A stretch of DNA of 34,574 nt from Rhodocyclaceae bacterium. GTDB lineage: Bacteria; Pseudomonadota; Gammaproteobacteria; Burkholderiales; Rhodocyclaceae. A program made the translations under genes and the position numbers. Below the pieces are notes generated by a model. The model did not search any database, was not told the origin of the DNA, and saw only the letters and a program-made list of their open reading frames with translations. Below, in pieces: positions 9,088 to 16,198 of this stretch; the stretch's first letter is position 1, and each line of letters begins with the position of its first letter. The stretch is from NCBI GenBank assembly GCA_020445665.1, contig JAGRGD010000004.1:1-34574 (forward strand), in the 5' to 3' direction.

Positions 9088-10077
9088 TCAGCGGGACGGC
9101 GGCGCATCCTCGCGCCCGACCGGGCGCCACACGGGCAGCCGGGCCAGCAGCCCGATCACGAGCATCGCGAAGGCCAGGCGGGCCCAGAGAATGCCCGACA
9201 GGTCGGCGCCGATCAACAACACCAGCAGGGTATCCTCGATCAGGCTGTGGGCCAGCCCGAGGAAACCCATCGCCAGCCACACCTCCCGCCGCGTCAGTTG
9301 GCCCGAGCGGGTCTCCTGCAGGAGCAGGCCGGCGCCGAAGGTGATGCCGAGGGTCACGCCGACCACGGTCAGGCTGGCCGCCGAACGGCCGAGGCCGATA
9401 GCCCGCAGCAACGGCGCCAGCAGCCAGTGCATCCCCTGCTCGACACCGAGCGCCCGCAGGGCACGCAGGGCGGCCATCAGGGCCAGCAGCACGAAGAGGA
9501 TGCCGACCAGGGTCAGGGCCTGCTCCCCCAGCCAGCCGGCGAGGGTGGTCGCCGGCGCCGGTGGCGACCACGCCGGCGCCAGAGGCTGCTGCAGCCAGCC
9601 CCCGGCCCGGTACGCCTGGTCCAGCAGCGCCCCCAGCAGCAGCGCACCACCAAATCGAAGGGCGACCGTGACAGGCCATGGCACGCCCGCGGCCCGGGCG
9701 ATGCCGGCCTCCACCGGCAGGGAATGGGCCACCAGCATCAGCACGCCGAGGACCGTGCCCTGGGCCACGCTCAGGTCCAGCTCGGGCAGCAGCGGAAAGA
9801 GCAGGGCGAGCCCCGTGTAGAGGTTGGTCAGGAGCACCGCGGCCCACACCAGGCCGGTGGCTTCCGGCAGGCCGACCAGGCCCATCAGCGGGCCCAGCAG
9901 CCGGCCCAGCCAGACCGTCGCGCCGAGCATGTCGAGGCCCTTGACGACGAGCAGCGTCGGCACCATCAGGCGCAGCAACTGCCAGTAGACCCGCCACACC
10001 TGACTGAGGAAGTCGGCGAGGTGGCGGGTGAAGGTGTCGCGATGCATGGACAGGTGGGCGTGACCAGGAACCGACAT
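9088..10077 (-). CDS. Nucleoside-recognition (Gate) domain membrane protein
   Basis: The 329-residue protein is highly hydrophobic, with about eight predicted membrane segments. It is built as two similar halves, each containing a long hydrophobic helix pair followed by a Gly-rich loop (for example GLPEATGLVWAAVLLTNLY in the first half and VVGVTLGITFGAGLLLQ in the second). This matches the nucleoside recognition/Gate domain family related to SpmA/SpmB and concentrative transporters. The transported molecule is unknown. The ATG at 10077 lacks a clear ribosome site; an in-frame ATG at 10047 is an alternative. The gene diverges from an Lrp/AsnC regulator, which could mean that the substrate is an amino acid or small metabolite sensed by that regulator (inference). 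Confidence 0.7.
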   Translation of the reverse strand: MSVPGHAHLSMHRDTFTRHLADFLSQVWRVYWQLLRLMVPTLLVVKGLDMLGATVWLGRLLGPLMGLVGLPEATGLVWAAVLLTNLYTGLALLFPLLPELDLSVAQGTVLGVLMLVAHSLPVEAGIARAAGVPWPVTVALRFGGALLLGALLDQAYRAGGWLQQPLAPAWSPPAPATTLAGWLGEQALTLVGILFVLLALMAALRALRALGVEQGMHWLLAPLLRAIGLGRSAASLTVVGVTLGITFGAGLLLQETRSGQLTRREVWLAMGFLGLAHSLIEDTLLVLLIGADLSGILWARLAFAMLVIGLLARLPVWRPVGREDAPPSR

Positions 10078-10123
10078 TGTCGCGGACTAGGCCACGACAC
10101 ATTCCACGTAAGCCGCCTATGGC

Positions 10124-10170
10124 GTTTCTGAATGTTCGCTTTTTTATCGAATTACGAAATAAAATTTCCC
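10124..10170. promoter_or_regulatory. AT-rich divergent promoter/operator of the Lrp-type regulator
   Basis: An abrupt AT-rich stretch in GC-rich surroundings contains an imperfect palindrome (TTTTAT-CG at 10142-10149 and CG-aa-ATAAAA at 10155-10164). AT-rich imperfect palindromes are typical Lrp/AsnC targets, so autoregulation is likely. Confidence 0.4.
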
Positions 10171-10641
10171 ATGCCCCATCTCGACCGCCTCGACCGCCGC
10201 ATTCTCGCCCTGCTCCAGCAGGACGCCGGCCGTACCAACCTGGCGCTGGCCGATGCGGTCGGCCTGTCGCCGCCCGCCTGCCTCAAGCGGGTGCGGCGCC
10301 TGGAGGCCGACGGCTATCTGGCGCGACGGGTTGCGCTGACCGATCCCGAGCGCCTCGGCCCCCTGGTCCATGTCGTCGTCGAGGTCACGATGGAGCGGGA
10401 CGACAAGGCGCTCTACCGGCGCTTCCTCGCGCGCGCGGCCCGCTGTCCCGCGGTCAAGCAGTGCTACCAGGTAACGGGCGAAGTGGACTTCGTGCTGATC
10501 GTCGTGGTGCCGGACATGGCGGCCTACGATCGGGTCTGCGACGAGGTGCTGTACGCCGACGACAACCTGCGCAAGTTCCGGTCCCTGGTCTCGCGCTTCC
10601 GGCACAAGTTCGACACCTCGCTCGAGTTGCCGGAGGCGTGA
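10171..10641 (+). CDS. Lrp/AsnC family transcriptional regulator
   Basis: The 156-residue protein begins with the usual Lrp start context (LDRLDRRILALLQQDAGRTN) and an N-terminal winged helix-turn-helix that includes LADAVGLSPPACLKRVRRLE. A RAM ligand-binding domain follows, with the signature GEVDFVLIVVVPD. Family members bind DNA as oligomers and respond to amino acids. An in-frame ATG at 10132 would add 13 residues lying inside the AT-rich operator, so 10171 is preferred although its ribosome site is poor. Divergent orientation from the Gate-domain membrane protein makes that gene the first candidate target. Confidence 0.88.
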   Translation: MPHLDRLDRRILALLQQDAGRTNLALADAVGLSPPACLKRVRRLEADGYLARRVALTDPERLGPLVHVVVEVTMERDDKALYRRFLARAARCPAVKQCYQVTGEVDFVLIVVVPDMAAYDRVCDEVLYADDNLRKFRSLVSRFRHKFDTSLELPEA

Positions 10642-10668
10642 GCGTGGCCGGTACCTGTAAGGGCGGCG

Positions 10669-10692
10669 GCACCCGGTTCGACAAAGGGGTGC
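10669..10692 (+). terminator. Weak hairpin downstream of the Lrp-type gene
   Basis: GCACCC (10669-10674) pairs with GGGTGC (10687-10692) around a 12-base loop. It is short and has no T-tract. Position after the regulator and before a strongly translated small gene is the only support. Confidence 0.25.
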
Positions 10693-10766
10693 GGGGCGCC
10701 ATGGCGTGACCGCCAACCCAGGACCCCAGAGGCGGCAGCACAGACCGCCCACCCAAGGAGAACAGC

Positions 10767-11108
10767 ATGAACACGATCAAGCAGAGCGCTGCCGCGCTGG
10801 CACTGGCGACACTGGCGCTTGCCGCGGCACCCGCGGCGATGGCAGGCGAGTCCCTGGCCGAAGGCTGGCTGGCGACCCAGTTCAGCACGACCCATGACGA
10901 CGGCCGGACCGCGCCGGTGGCGCGCGACGGGCAGCGGGACGGGCACGGCTTCGCCCAGGCGTGGCTCGCCCGCCAGCTGACCACCGGTCACACCCGGGTG
11001 GACACCCGGCCATCCTCGGGCGCCACCGCACTGGCCACCGAGAGCGACTTCATACGACTGTGGCTGCACCGGCAGTTCGCACCGGACCACTCGCTGCCCC
11101 GTGGCTGA
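10767..11108 (+). CDS. Small exported protein with three W-L-x-x-Q repeats, unknown function
   Basis: A textbook AAGGAG ribosome site precedes the ATG, and a cleavable Sec signal runs to about residue 27 (APAAMAG). The mature part holds three spaced copies of a 14-residue motif, hydrophobic-x3-W-L-x-x-Q-[FL]-x3-H, at 30-43 (LAEGWLATQFSTTH), 62-75 (FAQAWLARQLTTGH) and 95-108 (FIRLWLHRQFAPDH). Linkers are polar and rich in Asp, Arg, Gly and Thr. I do not recognise the family. Conserved Trp, Gln and terminal His in each copy suggest a repeated binding unit (metal, ligand or membrane surface). The protein is 113 residues. It is flanked by an Lrp-type and a LysR-type regulator gene, with neither clearly in its operon. 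Confidence 0.75.
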   Translation: MNTIKQSAAALALATLALAAAPAAMAGESLAEGWLATQFSTTHDDGRTAPVARDGQRDGHGFAQAWLARQLTTGHTRVDTRPSSGATALATESDFIRLWLHRQFAPDHSLPRG

Positions 11109-11135
11109 GCCTCGAAACGGGCGCTCGCGGCCGGC

Positions 11136-12044
11136 TCAGGCCGACGCCGCCGAGCGCTCGACGATGTCCACGCCCCACACCTGCCCGAGGGAACCGAGCA
11201 CCGCCTGAATCAACGGGTCGCCCTCCCGCTGGGCCAGGCAGGCAATGCGCAGGCTCACCGACGGCAGGGGCATCGGCACCCGGTGCAGGCGTCCCTCCCG
11301 CTCGCCGGCCTCGACCACGTCGAGGCGCATGATGCCCAGCCCGATGCCGCCCTCGACCATCGCCGCCAGGGCGTCCTCCTGGTGGGCCAGCACGGCCTTG
11401 CGCGGCGAGCAGCAGTGGGATTCGAAGAGCGCGCGCATCACGCCGTAGTGGGAGCAATCCTCGGTGGTGAACACCCAGGGCTGCTCGGCCAGCATCGGCA
11501 CGTCCGGTGCGGCCAGTCGCTCGCGCCAGGCCGTCGGCGCTGCCACCGCCAGTTCCTCCTCGCACAGGATCCAGGAGCGGATCGCCGGATCGTCCATCTC
11601 GCCGCTGATGAACGAGGCATCGAGCTTGCCTGCACGCAGCGCGGGCAGGTTGGCGCCGGTGTAGCCCGCCATCAGCTCGAGCGAGACCTGGGGGTGCGCC
11701 TCGGCCACGGCCGACTGCAGCGCGATCAGGCGCAGGAAGCGGGCGTCGGTGTTGAGCCCGATCCGGACCGTACCGATCAGCTCGTCCTGCAGCCCCCGGG
11801 CCTGCTGCTGGAAGGCGCTGGCGGCGGCCAGGGTCTGGCGGGCGCCGGTCAGCAACTGCTTGCCGGCCGCGGTGAGTTGCATGCCCCGCGGCGTCCGGTC
11901 GAAGAGCGGCACCCCCAGCTCCTCCTCGAGGGCCTTGATGTGTGCGCTGACTGCGGGCTGGCTGGTGAACAGGCGCTCCGAGGCGCGGGTGAGGTGCCCT
12001 TCCTCGGCCACGGTGACGAAGGTACGCAGGTGATAAAGCTCCAT
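11136..12044 (-). CDS. LysR family transcriptional regulator
   Basis: This 302-residue LysR-type regulator has an N-terminal winged HTH (LRTFVTVAEEGHLTRASERL followed by TSQPAVSAHIKALEEELG) and a periplasmic-binding-protein-like effector domain from about residue 90, with RIGLNTDARFLRL and the late GGIGLGIMRLDVV segment. The start MELYHLRTF is standard for the family. The gene diverges from a DUF1127 gene, and the gap between them contains an inverted repeat. A CC pair in FESHCCSPRK could be redox-relevant, but nothing else supports that. Confidence 0.9.
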   Translation of the reverse strand: MELYHLRTFVTVAEEGHLTRASERLFTSQPAVSAHIKALEEELGVPLFDRTPRGMQLTAAGKQLLTGARQTLAAASAFQQQARGLQDELIGTVRIGLNTDARFLRLIALQSAVAEAHPQVSLELMAGYTGANLPALRAGKLDASFISGEMDDPAIRSWILCEEELAVAAPTAWRERLAAPDVPMLAEQPWVFTTEDCSHYGVMRALFESHCCSPRKAVLAHQEDALAAMVEGGIGLGIMRLDVVEAGEREGRLHRVPMPLPSVSLRIACLAQREGDPLIQAVLGSLGQVWGVDIVERSAASA

Positions 12045-12108
12045 GATTCCGGTCCATCCAGGGCGTTGATATCACGGTAATCCGATTCCCGAAGAGGCGC
12101 CATCAGGA

Positions 12109-12132
12109 TTTCCGATGGCCCGCTTCCGGAAA
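12109..12132. promoter_or_regulatory. Inverted repeat, candidate LysR operator
   Basis: TTTCCG (12109-12114) and CGGAAA (12127-12132) form a perfect inverted repeat with a 12-base spacer. It lies between the divergent LysR and DUF1127 genes, as expected for a LysR activator binding site near the target promoter. Confidence 0.4.
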
Positions 12133-12201
12133 TACGATTGGATTGTCATGGCGGTCACGGCCAATCTTCAGGCCACGACAACGCACCCCTGGAGAGCCGC
12201 C

Positions 12202-12420
12202 ATGTTCCACCCCGCCCTGTCCCTGCCCCAGTCCCAGGCCGCCCTCCGCAGCGCTGCCCATCCGCTGCCCCTGCGCATCGTCGCGACGCTCGTTCTGTGG
12301 GCCCGCCGCCACCGTGGCCGCGCCGAACTGCGCGAACTCGACGACCACATCCTGCGCGACATCGGCCTCAGCCGCGAGCAGGCCAGCTACGAGGCCGGCA
12401 AGCCCTTCTGGCGCGCCTGA
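12202..12420 (+). CDS. DUF1127 small protein
   Basis: The 72-residue protein ends in the DUF1127 signature: basic helix, RELDDHILRDIGLSREQA, then a short tail ending in FWRA. The ATG at 12202 follows GGAG at a normal distance. The frame is open further upstream to 12115, but that would run through the LysR operator. In alphaproteobacteria, DUF1127 proteins have been tied to phosphate and carbon metabolism and to RNA turnover; the role here is unknown. Its last 34 bases overlap the 3' end of the convergent AraC gene, which is unusual. Confidence 0.8.
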   Translation: MFHPALSLPQSQAALRSAAHPLPLRIVATLVLWARRHRGRAELRELDDHILRDIGLSREQASYEAGKPFWRA

Positions 12421-13250
12421 GCCGTCCCCGCGGCGCGCTGACGGGCCGCCCACTCGGTGGGCGAGCACCCCAGCCGCGAGCGGAAGGCGCGCGCCAGCGC
12501 CGGCGCGTTGGCATAGCCGACCGCGTCGGCAATCACACCGACGGGACGTCCCTGGCGCAGCAGGCTGCAGGTGACATTGACCCGCCAGCCGGCCAGATAG
12601 GCACCCGGCGTGCTGCCGACCGTCTCCCGAAAGGCCACCGCAAAGCGCGCCCGCGACATGCCGGCCTCCCGAGCCAGATCGTCGAGCGACCAGTCCCGCC
12701 CCGGCGCGTCGTGAATCGCGGACAGCGCCCGCGCCAGCCGCGGATCGGCGAGGCCGGCCATCAACCCGGGCTCGGCCGCGCCTTCGTCCATCAGGTGGCG
12801 CAGCAAATGGATCAACACCAGCTCGCACAGGCGATCGATGGCCGCCTGGCGACCGCAATGCACTTCGGCCGCCTCCTCGAACAGCAAGGCCAGCAGGCGT
12901 TCCAGTGGCGGCAGCTGTTCCAGCGGCAGGACGGTCACGGGCGGTAGCGCGAGCGCCAGCGGGTTGCCCGCCGCGCCGCCGAGCTCGATTCCGGCGCACA
13001 CCAGGTCCGGCGCATCTGCCTCGCCCGCCACGAAACGGTGGCTCGCCGCCCGCGGATACAGCAGCACGCTCGGCCCGGTGAGGGTCATCGGCGAGTGCAC
13101 CGGGCTGAGGACCTCCACCCGACCCGACCGCAGCAGGTGGATGTAGCCCCGCGGCCCGTCGTAGAGCGCGTTGCCGCAGAAACGCCCGGTGTGGAACACC
13201 TCGGCCCGGAGGGCGTAGTGCCGAAGGAGCCCGGCCAGTCGATCGGTCAT
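12387..13250 (-). CDS. AraC family transcriptional regulator
   Basis: The protein is 287 residues. Its N-terminal cupin-like half resembles the AraC_6/cupin sensor domain (HTGRFCGNALYDGPRGYIHL, then a beta-rich stretch). Its C-terminal two-HTH DNA-binding domain starts around SLDDLAREAGMSRARFAVAF and ends with the family motif ANAPALARAFRSRLGCSPTEW. The ATG at 13250 is preceded by GGGAG. The gene diverges from an AhpD-like gene, with direct repeats in the 103-base gap. Regulators of this subtype often control the adjacent carboxymuconolactone-decarboxylase-like or oxidoreductase gene. Confidence 0.88.
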   Translation of the reverse strand: MTDRLAGLLRHYALRAEVFHTGRFCGNALYDGPRGYIHLLRSGRVEVLSPVHSPMTLTGPSVLLYPRAASHRFVAGEADAPDLVCAGIELGGAAGNPLALALPPVTVLPLEQLPPLERLLALLFEEAAEVHCGRQAAIDRLCELVLIHLLRHLMDEGAAEPGLMAGLADPRLARALSAIHDAPGRDWSLDDLAREAGMSRARFAVAFRETVGSTPGAYLAGWRVNVTCSLLRQGRPVGVIADAVGYANAPALARAFRSRLGCSPTEWAARQRAAGTAQARQKGLPAS

Positions 13251-13276
13251 CGCTAGATACTCCCTGCACCAAATAC

Positions 13277-13312
13277 GATACGCATCGGTCCATATAGTAT
13301 CGCCCATCGGTC
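13277..13312. promoter_or_regulatory. Direct repeats CATCGGTC spaced 22 bp, candidate AraC operator
   Basis: CATCGGTC occurs at 13283-13290 and again at 13305-13312. The start-to-start distance is 22 bp, so both copies lie on the same face of the helix. The extended match is C-x-CATCGGTC. Tandem half-sites of this spacing are the usual target of AraC-family proteins. The site sits between the divergent AraC gene and the AhpD-like gene. Confidence 0.5.
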
Positions 13313-13353
13313 GATCATTCGCCACGTGCCCCCTGCACGCAACGGAGATCGAC

Positions 13354-13887
13354 ATGAACACCCTCACCCCCCTGACCCCCCGGACCGCGCCCGCAGCGGT
13401 CGCCCCCACCCTCGAAGCGGTCAGCCGCAAGTTCGGCATGCTGCCCAACGTGATCGCGACCATGGCCCACGCGCCCGCCGCCCTGAATGGCTACCTGGCC
13501 CTGTCCGAGACCCTGGCCGGCGGCCGGCTCGACGGCCGCCAGCGGGAGATCGTCGCGCTCGCGGTCGCCCAGGCCAACGCCTGCGACTACTGCCTCGCCG
13601 CCCACACCCTGATGGGGCGCGGCGCCGGGCTCAGCGAAGGCGACATCCAGCTTGCCCGCCGGGGTAGCGCCGCCAGCGAGCTCGACGCCGCCATCGCCCG
13701 CTACGCCCGGGACCTGGCACAGCATCGCGGCCGGTTGTCCCCCGGCGAACTGGCCGCCCTTCGCCGCGACGGCCTCGACGACGGCCTGCTGGTCGAGATC
13801 GTGGCCCACGTCGCCCTGAACCAGCTCACCAACTTCCTCAATCACGTCGCCGCCACCGAGGTGGATTTCCCCCCGGTCGGCGTGTGA
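13354..13887 (+). CDS. AhpD-like / carboxymuconolactone decarboxylase family protein
   Basis: This 177-residue all-helical protein carries the AhpD-type active site C77-D-Y-C80 followed by H84 (ACDYCLAAH). That motif is typical of peroxidase-related members of the carboxymuconolactone decarboxylase superfamily rather than true decarboxylases. A GGAG site precedes the ATG. It is the first gene downstream of the AraC direct repeats and is followed after 66 bases by a cytochrome P460 gene. The two are probably one transcription unit, modulated by a strong hairpin between them. A role in detoxifying reactive oxygen, nitrogen or organic peroxides is inference. Confidence 0.85.
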   Translation: MNTLTPLTPRTAPAAVAPTLEAVSRKFGMLPNVIATMAHAPAALNGYLALSETLAGGRLDGRQREIVALAVAQANACDYCLAAHTLMGRGAGLSEGDIQLARRGSAASELDAAIARYARDLAQHRGRLSPGELAALRRDGLDDGLLVEIVAHVALNQLTNFLNHVAATEVDFPPVGV

Positions 13888-13890
13888 GCC

Positions 13891-13925
13891 GGTGGCCGGC
13901 GGGGTCCTGTCCCCCGTCGGCCACC
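13891..13925 (+). terminator. Strong hairpin between the AhpD-like and P460 genes
   Basis: GGTGGCCGGCGGGG (13891-13904) pairs with the complementary 13911-13925 arm with one mismatch, around a 6-base loop. No T-tract follows. Position inside a probable two-gene unit suggests partial termination or mRNA processing that sets different expression levels. Confidence 0.45.
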
Positions 13926-13953
13926 ACCCCCACCCAGTCAAAGGAGAACAGCC

Positions 13954-14550
13954 ATGAACCTGACCAACCTGCGCGGCACCGCCGCCACCCTCGCCCTCGC
14001 CGCCACCATCGCGCTGGGCTACGCCACCACCAGCCAGGCCCAGATGCAGGCCTCCGGGCCCCAATGGACTGCCGACGGCCAGTTGGTGCTGCCCACCGGC
14101 TACCACCAGTGGGTCTTCCTCGGCTCGCCGCTGACCCCCCACGCGCTGAACGACGGCAAGGCCGGCTTCCCCGAGTACCACAACGTCTATGTGCACCCGG
14201 TCGCCTTCGCCGCCTACCAGCGCACCGGTCGGTGGCCCGAGGGGACCATTCTGCTCAAGGAGCTGCAGCTCACGCTCGACGGGCGCGCCAGCGACGGGTC
14301 CCGGGTCGAGGCTTCGGGCCGCGGCTTCTTCCCGGGCGCCCGCAACGGCATCGACATCGCGGTCAAGGACACCGCCCGCTTCAAGGACACCAACGGCTGG
14401 GGCTTCTTCAATTTCGGCCACCATGCGCCGCCCTACGCGAAGACCGCGGCGGCCGCGCCGAAGGCCGCCTGCGCCGGCTGCCACGCGCAGAACGCCACCG
14501 CCGACATGGTGTTCAGCAAGTTCTACGCTCCGATCCTCGAGGCGAAGTAA
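13954..14550 (+). CDS. Cytochrome P460 family periplasmic c-type heme protein
   Basis: A strong AAAGGAG site precedes the ATG. The Sec signal ends around TTSQAQ, so the mature protein is periplasmic. The single heme c attachment site C173-A-G-C-H177 lies near the C-terminus, where P460 proteins carry it. The block YHNVYVHPVAFAAYQ-TGRWPEGT is typical of the family. In characterised P460 the heme is cross-linked to a lysine and oxidises hydroxylamine or NO-type substrates. I cannot assign the cross-linking lysine here, so activity is uncertain. The protein is 198 residues. It follows the AhpD-like gene under likely AraC control, consistent with a nitrosative or oxidative stress function. Confidence 0.85.
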   Translation: MNLTNLRGTAATLALAATIALGYATTSQAQMQASGPQWTADGQLVLPTGYHQWVFLGSPLTPHALNDGKAGFPEYHNVYVHPVAFAAYQRTGRWPEGTILLKELQLTLDGRASDGSRVEASGRGFFPGARNGIDIAVKDTARFKDTNGWGFFNFGHHAPPYAKTAAAAPKAACAGCHAQNATADMVFSKFYAPILEAK

Positions 14551-14557
14551 GCTCGAC

Positions 14558-14589
14558 GGGTGGCCGCTCCGCGCCGGGGCCGGCCACCC
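14558..14589 (+). terminator. Hairpin after the cytochrome P460 gene
   Basis: Perfect 9-base arms GGGTGGCCG (14558-14566) and CGGCCACCC (14581-14589) enclose a 14-base GC-rich loop, starting eight bases after the stop codon. No T-tract is present. Confidence 0.45.
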
Positions 14590-14601
14590 CCACGCGATAC
14601 C

Positions 14602-15189
14602 ATGCCGAGAGACACCCATCCCCTCGCTGCCGAGGCGCGCGCCTGCCGGCTGTGCGCCGCCCATCTGCCCCACGGGCCGCGCCCGGTGTTCCAGTTCCAC
14701 CCTGCCGCGCGCATCCTGATCGCCGGCCAGGCCCCCGGCGCCCGCGTTCATGCCAGCGGCGTGCCCTTCGACGATCCCAGCGGCGAGCGGCTGCGGGACT
14801 GGCTCGGCGTCGACCGGGACACCTTCTACGATCCGCAGCGCTTCGCGATCCTGCCGATGGGTTTCTGCTTTCCCGGCAGCGGCCGGAATGGCGACCTGCC
14901 ACCCCGCCCGGAGTGTGCCGACACCTGGCGACGGCGCTTCATGGACGCCTTGCCGCAGCTCGAACTGACGCTGACCCTGGGGCAGTTCGCCATGGCCTGG
15001 CACCTCGAGTCCGGCAGGCAAGCCCTCACCGACGTGGTGCGCGACTGGCGGCGCCACTGGCCAGCGGTGGTACCCCTGCCGCATCCGAGCCCCCGCAACA
15101 ACCGCTGGCTGGCGGCCAACCCGTGGTTCGCGGATGAGGTCCTGCCGGCGCTGGGTGCGCGGGTCCGGGAGATTCTTTCGGCCTCGTGA
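14602..15189 (+). CDS. Uracil-DNA glycosylase family protein (Fe-S type)
   Basis: This 195-residue protein has the UDG superfamily motif 1 as GQAPG (42-46) and motif 2 as HPSPRNN (161-167), the arrangement of family 4/5-related glycosylases. Four cysteines at 15, 18, 89 and 105 follow the C-x2-C ... C-x15-C spacing used to hold a [4Fe-4S] cluster in family 4 enzymes. It should excise uracil or a related damaged base, although the polar residue of motif 1 differs between families and I cannot assign specificity. The ATG at 14602 is chosen because the upstream in-frame extension lies in the terminator hairpin. It stands alone, with a hairpin after its stop. Confidence 0.8.
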   Translation: MPRDTHPLAAEARACRLCAAHLPHGPRPVFQFHPAARILIAGQAPGARVHASGVPFDDPSGERLRDWLGVDRDTFYDPQRFAILPMGFCFPGSGRNGDLPPRPECADTWRRRFMDALPQLELTLTLGQFAMAWHLESGRQALTDVVRDWRRHWPAVVPLPHPSPRNNRWLAANPWFADEVLPALGARVREILSAS

Positions 15190-15192
15190 GCG

Positions 15193-15218
15193 CGGCCATC
15201 CCATCTTCCCGATGGCCG
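15193..15218 (+). terminator. Hairpin after the uracil-DNA glycosylase gene
   Basis: Perfect 8-base arms CGGCCATC (15193-15200) and GATGGCCG (15211-15218) enclose a 10-base loop, starting three bases after the stop codon. Confidence 0.45.
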
Positions 15219-15340
15219 TGTCATCCCTTCGCGCCCGGATCGGTCCGCGCCGCTTCCCTCGCGTGGCGGCCATCCATCGCCACAGGGGGCCGATCCGTGT
15301 AGGGTCTTGCCAGCCATCTATCGTCCGAAGCGCGCCGCCC

Positions 15341-15916
15341 ATGTCCGCCCCTCCGACCCAGCTGTCTTTCTCCCTCCCCGACTGGCTGCCCCCCTTCATG
15401 GCAGCCTGGCCCGGTGGCGACGACGCGGCGCGGATGGCCTTCGTGATCGAGGCCGCGCGGCGCAACGTGGCGGAGGGCACCGGGGGCCCGTTCGCCGCGG
15501 CGGTGTTCGAGGCCGGTTCCGGTCGCCTCGTGGCCTTCGGGGTGAACCGGGTGGTGGCCGAGCAGGTGTCGATGCTCCACGCCGAGATGCTTGCCCTGGC
15601 GCTGGCGCAGCGCGCCCTGGGTCGGGCCGACCTCGGAGCGGCCGGCGCGCCGGCGCTCCAGCTGGTGACCAGCGTCGAGCCCTGCGCCATGTGCCTCGGC
15701 GCCGTCCTGTGGTCGGGCGTCGGCCAGGTGCTGTCGGGTGCGACCGATGCGGACGCCCGCGCAATCGGCTTCGACGAGGGGCCGAAGCCGCCGGACTGGA
15801 CTGCAACCCTCGCCGAGCGTGGCATCCGCGTGCGCGCCGGGGTGTTGCGCCGGGAGGCCCGCGCGGTGCTCGAGGCCTACGCCCGCGGCGGCGGCCCGAT
15901 CTACAATCCCGGCTGA
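15341..15916 (+). CDS. Nucleoside/guanine deaminase (CDA-fold)
   Basis: This is a 191-residue cytidine-deaminase-fold enzyme. The zinc ligands are H80 with catalytic E82 (HAEM) and C115/C118 in the PCAMC motif. The sequence continues GAVLWSGVGQVLSGAT and ends near GGPIYNPG, which is closer to bacterial guanine deaminase/nucleoside deaminases than to the short tRNA adenosine deaminase TadA. The expected reaction is hydrolytic deamination of a purine or nucleoside in the cytoplasm. The start at 15341 has no strong ribosome site; an extended frame from 15134 overlaps the upstream gene and is unlikely. The 151-base leader holds the terminator hairpin of the glycosylase gene. Confidence 0.8.
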   Translation: MSAPPTQLSFSLPDWLPPFMAAWPGGDDAARMAFVIEAARRNVAEGTGGPFAAAVFEAGSGRLVAFGVNRVVAEQVSMLHAEMLALALAQRALGRADLGAAGAPALQLVTSVEPCAMCLGAVLWSGVGQVLSGATDADARAIGFDEGPKPPDWTATLAERGIRVRAGVLRREARAVLEAYARGGGPIYNPG

Positions 15917-15954
15917 TCAGGCGACTCCAGTTCGGTCAGTGCGCGAGCCACTCG

Positions 15955-15982
15955 CGCCCTCCCCTTCGAGGGGGCGAGGGCG
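15955..15982. repeat. REP-like GC palindrome upstream of the HupE-like gene
   Basis: CGCCCTC at the left pairs with GAGGGCG at the right, with an inner CCCCT-TCG-AGGGG. A related half (GGGTGAGGGCG) recurs at about 16096-16106. The form resembles the widespread CCCTC...GAGGG intergenic palindromes of proteobacteria. The 282-base gap 15917-16198 otherwise shows no gene, and it must hold the promoter for the next operon. Confidence 0.4.
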
Positions 15983-16198
15983 GGAATTCGCAAGGCATTG
16001 ACTTGCACCGCCAGAGCGGGCCGGCGGTGCGAAGCCAGTCCGTTCTGCCGGCGCGGAGCGGTGTTGCGCGAAGTCCCCGCTTCATCCCCCGTGAAGGGTG
16101 AGGGCGTTCTGCCTGCAATCGTTACCTGTTTGATTACCGGGCGAGAGCGCTGTTACCGTCATGCCGATCACCACCCCGCCCGACATGGGCACTCCCCG

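Noticed and set aside
12103-13293. Minus-strand frame of 396 codons over the AraC and DUF1127 genes
   Set aside because: The sequence is Arg/Gly/Ala-rich low complexity, while another frame encodes a full AraC regulator with its two HTH motifs.
15917-16198. Riboswitch or small RNA in the 282-base gap before the HupE-like gene
   Set aside because: Only REP-like palindromes are visible. No conserved aptamer pattern or promoter-terminator pair could be recognised.
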